A stretch of DNA of 64,000 nt, taken from NCBI GenBank assembly GCA_031216915.1, contig CM062294.1, positions 31,015,128 to 31,079,127 on the forward strand, written 5' to 3'. The DNA comes from Pictodentalium vernedei. Lineage: Eukaryota > Mollusca > Scaphopoda > Dentaliida > Dentaliidae. This document shows positions 1 to 11,600 of the stretch, piece after piece (the stretch's first letter is position 1; each line of letters opens with the position of its first letter). The notes below the pieces were generated by a model. The model made no database searches and was not told the DNA's origin. It was given only the letters and a program-made list of their open reading frames with translations. Position numbers and translations under genes: made by a program.

Positions 1-545
1 GGATAAATTGGCCCACTGCATGGGATAGCATCATCAAATTCACCCTCTGGGGACCTCATTCTGCAAATGTCAAACTGCTTAGTTTCAGGCCTGTCTACAG
101 GTGAACAAATTTTACCTTGATAAGAACTTGACAATTAGTTGTCAAAGCATTCCATTGTTCTATCAGATCATGCCTGATTGACAGAACTCGAACAGTCGCG
201 TGATGTTTAGCCAGTTTCAACCGATATCAGCTGGTTCTGACTGGACTACCACGAGCTCCTCTAACAAAGGACACCCTCCAGCCCGACGTCCGTTGAAGCT
301 TGGGGATTCTTGTTAGAGTATGGAAACGAGCTGGTCTGTTGACTGCCTTGGTCGAAATCTCAGGATGCTTAATAGGCATGAATTTGCAATTCTTCTCAAG
401 GTCAGTCACGTTCCTCGGTGTATATAGCTGCCAGAAGAACCACAGAACAGACACCTCCGGTCACACTCGTAAACGGTACGCTGTTAGCAATCCTGCACAC
501 ATTAAATGAAATATTTGGCTGAGCAGTAAGCTTTGACTGCCCTAA
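1..545. other. Unassigned sequence at left edge
   Basis: A short open frame runs on the minus strand (454-227) with no recognisable domain. I see no DSD-like block, rRNA or tRNA here. It may be an old transposon fragment. Confidence 0.3.
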
Positions 546-662
546 GGAAAATACCGTCACTCTAGTATTGGTGATTAATTTTGATAAACTTTGTTAGATT
601 TTGATGCATTGAGATTATTTTGATATTTTTGACGTAAGAAATTGGTGAAGTTCTTGAGACGT

Positions 663-1418
663 TGTATTTGGTAAAACTATTCATGATCGGAAATAGATCT
701 GTTGTCCGGATTTTCATCTCCTCAGAAGTAATACGATAGAACGCGGATACCAGGGCCAACCTTAGCAGAACCAACACTTCATATTCAGAGACAGTGTGGC
801 AAGAAACTGACGTCCGAACTGATTACAAAACCACTATACAGACATTGGGCTGCGGCCATTAACGCTCACTATGCCACATATATTGCTTCTATTAGCAATT
901 TTGATACTGTGACATTCAATTCTCAAGTCGATTCACGTGACTTGGGAAACCCAAAAATGGAACCCTGTATATACTGGATCCACTAATATGCGGAATTCTT
1001 TGTTACTTCTCGTTTTCATTTTTTCTATACCATTTTCTTTTACATAAACTGTTTCTATATTACGCAAGCTTAATAAGCTGACATAAATATTTCCGAATTT
1101 ATGGAGTACATGTGTATTTTGCAACCCTATCTGCAAACCATTTTGCCCAGAAAGCCCAAATTAGAAGACATTTTGTTAATTCCGTTGAGCAAGTGAAGGT
1201 ACTCTCATAAAAAAATATAGTGTTCAGAAGATGTACAAATAAAAACAATTTATTTGTTCGTAATAATTCGGCTCGTCCGTTAATAATTCGCGTTTTCAAG
1301 ATCTGTGACGCAACCCCCGAAGCCCCGGATGGCGAAATATATTTTACATCTTTTTTCAATATCGAAAAAACATATGATTTCAAATTCCAACCCATTTTCA
1401 TTTTTATATCTGTTAATC
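663..1418. repeat. Direct repeat DR-A, copy 1
   Basis: About 755 bp repeated at 1621-2345 with roughly 85-90% identity by eye. Shared landmarks include AATACGATAGAACGCGGATA, CCAACCTTAGCAGAACCAAC, CTGACGTCCGAACTG and CAGAAGATGTACAAATAAAA. It has no recognisable coding content; the small open frames differ between copies. Confidence 0.8.
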
Positions 1419-1620
1419 CTTTGAACCCCTGTTTCCTGGAATGGTATCGTCTCAGAGTACACTTACAGTAAAATGGGTCAGTCGAATATCAAAATACATA
1501 GAGGATAAAATAAACACTAAACACTGCAGTCTGCAGTTATTATTTTATCGTCAATGTCCCATGTATCGAACTCTTATAATAAGACAAAAATGGGAGGAAA
1601 TTATGCCTTAGCCGGAAAAA

Positions 1621-2345
1621 TGTATTTGATAAAACTATTGATAATCGAAAAAGGATCTATTTTTTCAAATGTTCTTCTCTTCAGAAGTAATACGATAGAA
1701 CGCGGATATCAGGGCCAACCTTAGCAGAACCAACACTTCATACTCAACGAAACTGACGTCCGAACTGTATTATAAAACTTCTAGATGAACATTGGGCCAC
1801 GGTCATTAACGCTCACTATGCCGCATATATTGTTTCTATTAGCAATTTTGATAGTGTGACATTCAATTTTCAAGTCGATTCACTTGACTTGGGAAACCAA
1901 AAAAAATGGAACCCTATATATACCGGATCCTCTAATATGCGGAATTCTTTATTATTTCTCGTTTTCAATTTTGCTATACAATTGTTTGCATAAACTGTTT
2001 CTATATTAGGCAAGCAAAATAAGCTGCCATAATTATTTCTGCGTATCTTGCGTATTTTGCAACCATATCTGCAAACCATTTTGTCCAGAAAGCCCATATT
2101 AGAAGACATTTTGTTAATTCCTTTTAGCAAGTGATGGTACTCTCATAAAAATACAGTGTTCAGAAGATGTACAAATAAAAACAATTTATCTGTTCGTAAT
2201 AACTCGGCTCGTCCGTTTATGATTCGCGTTTTCAAGATCTGTGACGTAACTCCCGAGGCCCCGGATGACGGATTATATTTTACATCGTTTTTCAATATCG
2301 AATTTCAAATTCCAACCCATATTCATGTTTATATCTCTTAATAAC
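1621..2345. repeat. Direct repeat DR-A, copy 2
   Basis: Second copy of the left-edge direct repeat, about 725 bp, offset by roughly 950 bp from copy 1 and in the same orientation. Internal indels disrupt every frame, so it is treated as a tandemly duplicated non-coding repeat rather than a gene pair. Confidence 0.8.
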
Positions 2346-2617
2346 GTTTATGGGGAGTCATAGACAAATTATGAGGTATTTTGTGGTGTTTAATCGATTA
2401 CCAAAAATGGCCGCCGACCGATTACTGGTTATTTGAGCTCACAATCGGTCGAGTCCGATACCGATTCCGATACAGTGCACTATTAGTCAAATCGAGGCTC
2501 GCAGAGCTCTACATTAAATTGAACACATATTGCGTGTTTACAGTCGTCCGTTCACTACTAGATAAGTCTCGAAAAGACCTGCATTAAATTGAGCATATAT
2601 CACAGTGTTACTACGTT

Positions 2618-2730
2618 ACTCAGGTCAAGTACAGTTACCAGTCGCGCACACTTGGGCGGTAAACGTGGCTCTTAGAGCCACGTTTACCACCCAAGTGCGC
2701 ACAACTGGTAACTTTTCCTGCGACCTGAGT
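2618..2730. repeat. Foldback element
   Basis: Outer arms ACTCAGGTC / GACCTGAGT enclose a near-perfect inner palindrome GTTACCAGT...ACTGGTAAC, with its centre at CTCTTAGAG. Almost the whole 113 bp can fold into one hairpin, as in a short MITE. Confidence 0.8.
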
Positions 2731-4205
2731 CAATGGTGTGCAACCTCCACTTTTCCGGTCTGAATTGGCGATTGCCGCAAGTACGCTCAATTGTAAGCTT
2801 TACATGTCGTTTAACTTATATACCCCGTAAAGGGGTGCCTAGAGAGATTAGGAATACACATTATGGTGGTTTTTCAACTTTATTGAATGGTATTATTGGC
2901 ATCATTTACCTTAACAATCGAACAATTGCAGAAGATAATAAGATGCAGTTTATGAATCATCACAAAATGCTTGGTAACATTCGGATGAACTGATGTTCCA
3001 GGAGCCGTTGCCGTTGTCATCAGATTGCCCACAACCGGCCGATTGTGGTTGCCGGTTCCAATCGCCGGTTGAACACAAGTATTTTGACTACGAAAACCCA
3101 ACTTTCGTAATGAGGAAAATTTTTTCCTTGATTATGCCAATAGATTAAATCTTTGTGGACACTGGAGTGATACTTCACTGGAAAAAAGATTTTGACTCAG
3201 CTTCAAATTTTATCGGCCGAGTTCGGATAGACAGTTTTAACCGGAGTCGCCACATTCAATGCGATCGATATGGGTGTTATCGTGTTACGCCACCTCCGAT
3301 GTAGGTGTTGTGTTACGCAACCCCCGACAGTCTTTGAACGAATATCTCGGTGGCTATGGCAACGCGTGCGATCATTTTATATTTTAAATGACATATTTCA
3401 GAATTCGAAGTTATTTTTAAGGTCATTTTGCTGATACATCCATCCTCACTAATGTTAGATAAGATGTCTGCGTAAATATTTTCCTCAAACTTGGCGTATG
3501 TCCATAGAGAAACATTTTCGGCAAAAAGGTCCTTGCCACCAGTCACAATACTCTGAGTTTGTTCGTGGGCATTTCGTCTCAAAATCAGCTCGATCCAGGT
3601 GTTTTGTCCCAAGTCGAGTATCGTACCCAGGGACATGGCGACAGGGGTGGGGCCGTGGTGTGTCACCCCCAATCCTGGGGAAAATTTCCTATATTTTAAA
3701 ATTCGAAGACCAAGTCATGAGTACCTGGGAATTCCATCTATCTGGATTTTAGAGCTTCTTTGGTGATGCTGATGTCTACTTTACTTCCCAAAATTCCAAC
3801 TCGATTTCAAATCGGCAAACATTCTACCTGTTACTATTTCCAACTACAGTGTACACAATATCGAGCTTCATAACTATGCATGATGTCAATCGGTGTTAGA
3901 TTTTTATAGTATGTTTCTTTATCGTAATGAAAAAAATCCTCGAAATGCACTTCAAGAAAATCACATCAAGTAAGTTAATTCCATCATTCACAGTTACAAA
4001 ATCATAAAACATCGAAAATTGATCGTTCCTGCAAAAGATCTGATTTAATGTTAGGAGAGTGTGAATTGCTCAAAGTTTTCAGCTTGAGCATTTGTTCAGC
4101 ACATATTCAATTCCTAGAATAATACCAAATAATAATAACCTGATAATTCTATCATAAATGTGTTGGCATTTCAGGAACTAGAATCCATTTTATGTCCCCT
4201 TTCAT
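2731..4205. other. Intergenic or intronic sequence without recognised gene
   Basis: Contains one 119-codon open frame on the minus strand (3672-3313) that matches nothing I recognise, and no splice-framed DSD block. A small run of GGTTG/CCGGTT inversions lies near 3030-3070. Probably eroded repeat sequence. Confidence 0.35.
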
Positions 4206-4997
4206 GGAGGCGCTGGCGTTGCGCTAACCGGTTCTCGTCAGATCACCGAAGTTAAGCAACGTCGAGCCCGGTTAGTTTAAACAATATTTATTCAGAATTG
4301 AACATGATATAATACATACAACAGATTGATAATGTTACATTAACTGTACAGAATTTATAATAAAAGGTACGCAGTACAGCAAGACATGTAGAAATAGCTG
4401 ACAATATCAAAGGAGAGGACTCGGCAGAAAGCACTTAGCTTATATAAGCCGTCTCCTGGAACATTTCTAAAATAACAAAGTATATAGGTGGTTGCTAAAA
4501 CTGAGTGAAATATTGTTTGAACTCATTGTCGCTGTTTGATAGAAAGAAAAAAGTGTCAGAACTAGGGAAAAAAGAGGGAAAAAATGAAGAAACAAGAAGA
4601 AAAGCACAAGAGAAGAAGAAAATAATTAAATGAACAGAAAAGAAAAAAAAAATCAAGCCCGGTTAGTCCTCGGATGGGTGACCGTCTGAGCGATCGATTC
4701 GGACTCCCGCGTTATGTCCTTGGGCAAGGCACTAAACGCCGATTGTCCACATGGGGGAACGATGACGCCGTGTACTAAGGCGTACTGCACGTCGATGGTA
4801 CGCATGTCTTCAACCAATCAAACTCTGCCTGTGCTGCAGTGCGGAGTTACGATGCTGGGGAGCTGGCAGTTGCTCGTCGTTGCTGGGTGGTTCTCTCCGG
4901 GTACTCCGGCTTCCTCCACCCGTAAAACTGTCACGGTCATGATTAGCCATTGTGCATAAGTATATGACCTTAAACACCATTAAATAAATAAATAAAT
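4206..4997 (+). mobile_element. 5S rRNA-headed SINE (SINE3 type), interrupted
   Basis: The head at 4206-4276 and 4656-4700 reads as 5S rRNA: GTTCTCGTCAGATCACCGAA, GTTAAGCAACGTCGAGCCCG, then CTCGGATGGGTGACCG. This is the internal pol III control region. The body from about 4712 starts TGTCCTTGGGCAAGGCACT, like the conserved core of Deu/Nin-type SINEs, and includes GGTACTCCGGCTTCCTCCAC. The 3' end is an (AAATA)n tail. The 5S part is split by a 379-bp insertion. The body is nearly identical to that of the tRNA-headed SINE at 6321. Confidence 0.88.
4277..4655 (+). mobile_element. Retroposed insert inside the 5S SINE
   Basis: A 379-bp segment flanked by the perfect 12-bp target duplication AGCCCGGTTAGT (4265-4276 and 4656-4667). 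It ends in an A-rich tract (AAAAGAAAAAAAAAATCA), so insertion by target-primed reverse transcription is likely. The family was not recognised. Confidence 0.75.
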
Positions 4998-4999
4998 AT

Positions 5000-5211
5000 G
5001 TGGACTGGCCACTTTCCACGGGATGGGTAATACTTCTACCGACGCAAGAAAATTGGATTCCAAACACCAATTATAGAAATAATCATTAAAAACTTAATTA
5101 ATGAAGCGCCGGGTACACTGTTGCTGATGATGATTTTTATTACCTGGTAAACGCATGCGTGGACATTACTGCCCACGCGTGGATTAAGACCAGTCCACGG
5201 CGACTGTACTG
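5000..5211 (-). mobile_element. TA-type MITE, family E, one end truncated
   Basis: The right end reads GGCGACTGTACTG, the inverse of the CAGTACAGTC terminus of the intact copy at 52417-52662. It also shares TTAATTAATGAAGCGCCGGG and GTGGACATTACTGCCCACGCG. The left terminus is lost where it abuts the SINE tail. Confidence 0.75.
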
Positions 5212-5226
5212 CAATTATACTAACTA

Positions 5227-5481
5227 CAGTACGTGGAGAGTGGATTATAACGAAATCACCCGCGAAGTGGGGTTATCACCCAAAGTATCACTTTCAAATT
5301 CTCCACATATGGACAAAAACACAAGCAATGTTTCAGCCAATGGACCTCCGGGTTTAACCCGGAGGTCCATTGGCTGGAACTTTGTTGTGCTTGTTATTCT
5401 TTGCAAAACATTTACAATTATTGCTTGGGTAGGATCTCCACTCCGCGGGTGATTTAGTGATAATACACTCTACACGTACTG
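5227..5481. mobile_element. TA-flanked foldback MITE
   Basis: TIRs of about 44 bp (CAGTACGTGGAGAGTGGATT at the left, inverse CACTCTACACGTACTG at the right) are bounded by TA on both sides. A central palindrome CCAATGGACCTCCGGGTT/AACCCGGAGGTCCATTGG makes the whole unit self-complementary. The CAGT terminus and TA target suggest a Tc1/mariner-mobilised MITE. Its right end lies about 90 bp from DSD exon 5. Confidence 0.8.
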
Positions 5482-5573
5482 TAGGTTAGAAGATGTACAC
5501 CCTTCAGTAGAGTCAGCACTCCTGATAAATTTTGCATGAAAGAAAGAAATAATAAAAACGGACAAAAACATAC

Positions 5574-5698
5574 CGTTAAATACATAACAACCTGGGTGGA
5601 ACTCCGTAAAAATGCTATCAATTTGTCCATCTATTCTACTACAAAGTGGAGTGGAACCAGTCCCAATTGTGTGACACTCTATACCGTTCTCTCGTAGC
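5574..5698 (-). CDS. DSD: DSD-like exon 5
   Basis: 125 bp with acceptor TTTATTCCAG and donor GTATGT. One G completes Arg, then 41 codons, then a G of a split codon. It encodes LRENGIECHTIGTGSTPLCS and ends FTEFHPGCYVFN, corresponding to the GIxCxxVSxGSTPTCS phosphate-binding loop and the EHPGNYVFYD strand of DSD. It is too short for the automatic ORF threshold. No continuing exon (expected block around GSC, then RVIGHYP) was found between base 1 and 5573, so the rest lies left of the window or is lost. Confidence 0.9.
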
Positions 5699-8600
5699 CT
5701 GGAATAAAATGTTCTATAGTTACCATATCTCTAAATATTTGAAAAGAATATGTTCATTTTGCAACTCTTTGCGATAGCCTAATAGCGGTCACGTGACTGA
5801 CCTGTTTTTTTTTAAACCGATTTCTTTAACACCTTCCGTGCTGTTGCCGTGTAAATAATACTTCCTTGAATGTAAGCACCAACAGCGGCAGTAAAAGCGA
5901 CTTTATCTGTCTCTTCCTGATGCACGCGGAACAAAATTGCTACGGGTACTTTCACCGAAACATTCTACCGTGTGAATACGGTAACATTTTACGGTGTAAA
6001 TATCATATTTAACTATTGTTTGTAACGGTAAACTTTTTCGTGTTTGACAGTATAATTGTCACGAGGAGTAGACTAATAAATTAATTTTTCGCTCTTTAAT
6101 CAGTAGTTCCGTGGCCGTGTGGCTGCTGATTAAAGATATTAATCGTAACTGACCCTTCTAAAACAAATCAAATTTCTATATGGACGATGTCCTTTTAGAA
6201 AGATTATAGAGTTTAACTCATTCCATGTTGGTGATAATATTACTTCCTATGAAAGGGGTTCCCTTGCCACTGAAATAAGTGCAATTTGAGTTTATTTAAC
6301 CCTTCGAAACAGAAAGGCCGGGGGGGGGGGAGCGGTGGCTCAGTAGGTAGAGGTGCAGGCTGCAAGCCGAAAGGTCCTCGGTTCGAATCCCACCTGCGAC
6401 AACCGCGTTGTGTCCTTGGGCAAGACACTTCATCTCCATTGCCCGCGTGGGGGCACGATGACGCCGTGTACTAAGGCGTACTGCACGTCGATGGCACGCA
6501 TGTCTTCAACCAATCTAACCCTGCCTATGCTGCAGTGCGGAGTTACGATGTTGGGGAGCTGGCAGCTGCTCGTCGTTGCTCGGTGGTTCTCTCCGGGTAC
6601 TCCGGCTTCCTCCACCCGTAAAACTGTCACGGTCATGATTAGCCATTGTGCATAAATATGTGACCTTAAACATCAATAAATAAATAATAATACAGAAAGG
6701 CCGCGTTTCCGGTTCAGGATTTAGCGGGGGAGGAATTCGCTAGAATTGTGCACTTGGTGATACCTTCCTGAAATTTGGCATGATGTAAGGGTAGGCATCA
6801 GAGATTTCAAAATCGATCGGCTACAAGTTGGCACCATCCTCTAGCCACCACTAGCAGCGAAATCCAAAATGGCCGCCAAGCGGATCGAAAAAAAGCTATT
6901 TTCGCCGATCGCACAACTGAAGCTCCAAACCTAACACCATACATGTGCTGTAATTGATGTGAATGATGGAGTGAAGCCCTTGGAACAAGTTGGGGGGAAG
7001 ATTAATGGATAATGGGATCAGAATTTCCGTCGATGTGTGCGTCTGTGTGTCTGACTGTCAGTATGATCGTCCGTCCGTAGATAAATTAGTGTTGAATGTT
7101 TCTCGGGAATGCAATGGTCAAATGAACATGGTATGAGAGATTCCTGTCAACACATGAACAAGGGTACTCGATAGTATGCAGCAGTGGGGATACTTGGACA
7201 TTTGATAATCCAATTAAAGTGACAGTCTATTCTCAACTTCCGGCATTTTCGATAGATTTATTTTCTAAGAAAATAAAACTATCAAATTTCTAGAGGAGTT
7301 CTGGTTCAATCTCAACACCATAGCGACACGTCTGCCAGCAAGGGCAGTGCTGGAATGAACTCGGGATGCATTAGTTCCCGTTGTTAATTATACAATGTTA
7401 TCTTGCCAGTATAGAACATTGGCAAAATGGGACTAGAAGGGGTGAGTGTATGTTTGCAGTCATTCGAGGTACAGGAATATTTTTTGACTACAAGTAGTAT
7501 TCTTCATTTTCGGCCAGTTAAGATGTGGTGTGTTCCAAGTCAGGATTAATGTTGCCGACACTTAATGCCCATCCCTCATGGTATGCTACTTTACCAGGGA
7601 TATAGAGATATAGCCACCACTGGGAGCCAAAACATGACCTTTGATGTCGATGAGTGGTCGAAATGTTTTAGCGAATAACTTATCGAAATATGATCCGGTA
7701 TGGCAATTTGATACCTTACGTTAGATTTATTAGATCAACTCAGGTATGGATTCATTGAGACATGAGTGCGCTACAAGATGAAGGATTTCCAAGTTGATTT
7801 GCTATGGAGTAGGAACTGACTAGTCACATGTGGCCTATGGCCAGAGAAAGACAAGGATACCATAGATGAACACACGGGTGAACGAAGGTATCAACTGTTG
7901 TACAGAGGCAAAATAGTTGGGGATATTGTATCATGCTATGCATGAATTAACACCGTCTTGTGCAGTAAATAACAGACTATTTTCCGAAATCTAAAACTGT
8001 ATTCCTATACCCCGGACAATGTAGCAAGCCACATGGGATGAACATTTGTTAGCAAAATCAACTCAACTAGAAACATGACATGTGTTAACTGGCCGAAAAT
8101 GGAAAAAAAAATACCAGAATAGGAGATGACTGGTCCTAACATGACAGTATACTACTCAATATTGTTACAACAGCCACCTTCACACTTACACAAAGGTGTG
8201 CACCTTAATCCAGCTTTCAAGCATTTGCAATTGCCCTTGCAGGCCTTGGCACAACTACAGTGGAGCATCAGTGCACATGCAGCGCTTGCGTCTCCTAGGT
8301 GAGTCCAAAATGGGACCAGAATATTGAGACGTGGATTCCACTCCCATCCGTACTGTGATGGGTCTGGCACACATAAGTGTTTCTGCAGAGCACGATGCCA
8401 AATGAAAGATGACACAAGAATTACCCTTTTTACATGTTGATACAGAGCTGCTTTGGTGGGCGGGATGTTTTCCATAGACTTAAGGCCATGTGTGAACATA
8501 TGCCGTCTCGCATCATTGACACGTGTACTGACACAACTGTTACTGTACATCTGTATGGTGAGTTTTTCGATATGCTGCATATGAGGGGAATCCTCTGAAA

Positions 8601-11600
8601 AGACTTGCGGATTCTCAGTCAATTCTATCATCATTTCAGTTGATGCGGGAAAATTCATCCATGCATTCCATCCTGTCTTCTTCCCAATGCCGAGCATGCT
8701 GGATGTTACATCACAACCTGTGAAGGCGTGGAAGAAAGTCAGGGCCTTACAGTAATCAGGTCCAAGTTGTGAAGCTATCTCATGAATTGGCATATCTTTA
8801 TATGCCTTTCCAATTCCAAACCCAATCCACAGCTCACTGAGTCCAAGGTCACGGAATGTTGCGAAATGGTGCAAAGACAGAATGACGACATCAGAATCAA
8901 CCGTGCGAAGAAAAGCTATTTTGTGACCTTGTGAGACTGCATGGTTGAGATGAAGCATCATGCGCGTGTCTGCTTCCTCGTGGTTCGATGGAGATATGTC
9001 ACATAAGCTAACATCCTTATTGCATAGTACATATTCTCCTGATGTCGTTAACAACTGGTACTCGGATGTTGATGTTAATTTCAGCAGTTCAGCAGACAGG
9101 AACTTGAAAAATTCGTCTTTATTCTCACTAACTTTCAAGAATGCCTGCCAATTCTTCCCTTTAGGTAAAGGGACGTTCTCGGACACCCGTATCAACCTAA
9201 CTGCTGTCTCACCGAGGCGTTTTGCTCGCGTCTGATTCTTCAAACTGCCTTCGGGGTAACAGTCATAGATCGCATCAACCCTTGTGGTGTTCGTGTTAAT
9301 CAGAGATTCGATGTATGGCAATAATTGCAATCGAGCATATTCTCCAAACAGATCCGCTTTCTGTGGTTTGATTACATGGACTACAGCAGGCATATCCAAG
9401 ATGACAACTGAAGCTTGTCTAGCTGCTGAATTCTTCCCTTGTGCAGGAATAGCTGGTAAACAATTGAGAATTTGAGATTTTGTCCCACTCCGTAGCTTAC
9501 CTCTATCGGATAATGCTGGCGGATCACGTGCATTCTCGTGCATGAAAAACTCATCCATGTTTGAATCAGGCCGGGCTTGCAGTGAAACGAACATCTGGGT
9601 AACTATTGCGGCAGTTGCTTTACTTAACATGAGTTTGTCTCGGCCTTTGTCCAGGTTGGCTGGGGGTGGGTTAAGGAAGGTATATATATTTGCCTTGGGA
9701 ATAACATCATTCAGGGGTACGGTGCATTCCACAAGCCTTTCCTTCAAGAAAGTGGAATATAAATGCTTGCCCCTTTCGGGTAATGACCGTAAACTCTTAC
9801 TAACTTCGGGGTCCATATATTCACCAGTATCTAATGTCACCAGCTGACCACTAGTTTCATCATAAGGGTTGATAATGAGTCCCTGATTCATCAGATCGAG
9901 GAGAGATTTCAATTGATTCAGAAATTTTTTCTGCTCTGATACCGAACTTTCCGGGTGTTCCGTGTTATCTGATGATGTTGTGTGGAAACTTGCATATTCA
10001 TACTCATCTATAACACGCAGAACTTCTGACCTTGAAAGCTCAATAACGACTTTCTCTTCAGCCTGGCCATAGAGACCTTTTGGACCACTGTCTTCTTTGA
10101 GTAGTTGGATACTATGTTCTTGGCTCTGATCTAAACCCATCATACTGAACTTCCTCTCACTACGCTGGACCACAAAATGGCCTTCCATGAATTTGTTGTG
10201 GATTGAAGGATGCCGCCTGGGTAGCTGAGACATGTCTCTCAGAAATACGGGGACCCACCGACAATAATTTGTATGTCCTAGGGCAAAAAAGTAACTGCAC
10301 AACTCATCGATAGAACACAGTGTACCAGGCCAGTTACCGATTCGTTGGTTCCGAACGAATTGACAGCTTGTCAAGAGAAAGTTCCGAACGATTTCACCCC
10401 AATAGCGCGCAGTTGGAGATTGTGAAAGAATCCTCTGTTCCCACATTTCAAATGACTCATGGGGCCCAGTCTGCTGACAGTAAATCTCATAAGCATTCTT
10501 TCTGAGGATCTCAAGCCAAGCTAGAGTGAGAAGATATGCCTGTCGCGTCCTCTTGACATGTTTCCCACCAAGTAGGGATGATGCTACACCGGGTGTGAAT
10601 ATCTTTGCGAGGTGAAACATTCGCTCCCAACCAGAACCACCCATAAGCTTACCACCAGCTTCTTGGGTGCACATTTCAAGATGCAGGAATCCAATCATAC
10701 ACACCATTCGATCCTCACCTATCTCCTCTGGGAACAGCCATTGACATTTTTTCTGCCTGGCATACAACGGACAGTCACCTTCAATGACAGGTATCTGGCC
10801 GGGGTTTACGAAAGCAGTAGCTTCCCTGACCACATACATAGCATGCTTCTGCATACTGAGTGAGTCCGCTTTCTGCTCACTGAAAACAGGGAATACCCCA
10901 ATAACTGCACGAGGTTTGACATTGTCTTGATCTTCATGTTTTGAAAAGAAGCCTGAAAAGGTCACAGGGACTTCATCAAGCTGCCAGCTGCCATCAACCT
11001 TCCCTTTATTGCTGATCTGTGACACATGAGACAACCAGTCATTCTCTCCCACGTTCAAATCTGCATATTCATTGGGCCGTACATTACATTCATCTGGAGA
11101 TTCAAGCCTGATGTCCCCACCAAAGTCTTCAACGAAAGGAACAAATGCATAGTCGTCTGGGAGTTCAATTTGTGTGTCTTCTGGAACATCTAAACTCAGT
11201 GGTGGGGGATCAGTACCCACATTGTCCCTGCTCAGTTGACCAATGAGTGTGATGGACGTACCATGCATATCAGATCTACCAGATACATCAATGTTATCAG
11301 TGGTTCCTATCGAGAAAACATTACGTTTGCAGTTAGCTGGGACTACAACACCTTCGTTCTTGAACCGCAGTGAAACAGCTCTCGCGAAACTCCTGCGAAC
11401 ATCCATTACGCGATCATAAGAGACAGAGAGTCCCATTTGATGAAAATCTCTGATAAGATTTTTCATACGATCATGGGCATGCAACTTCAAACCCACATAA
11501 AGAGGCATTGGAGTTTCTCTGTCACGTCTCTGGTGAACATTTTGTGCATGTTCGGAGCGTTTCGCTGAATTGCTGATCAACATCTGTGAAATAGTACAAG

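Noticed and set aside
663-2345. LTRs of a retrotransposon
   Set aside because: Copies are only ~200 bp apart, with no gag-pol, primer site or polypurine tract seen.
3313-3672. 119-codon minus-strand ORF as a host gene
   Set aside because: No domain, no conservation within the window and no fitting splice context.
4206-4707. Possible functional 5S rRNA gene
   Set aside because: Diverged, interrupted by a 379-bp insertion and fused to a SINE body and A-rich tail.
6331-6400. Possible tRNA gene
   Set aside because: A and B boxes are the head of a SINE with flanking 12-bp duplications, and no proper acceptor stem or clear anticodon loop is visible.
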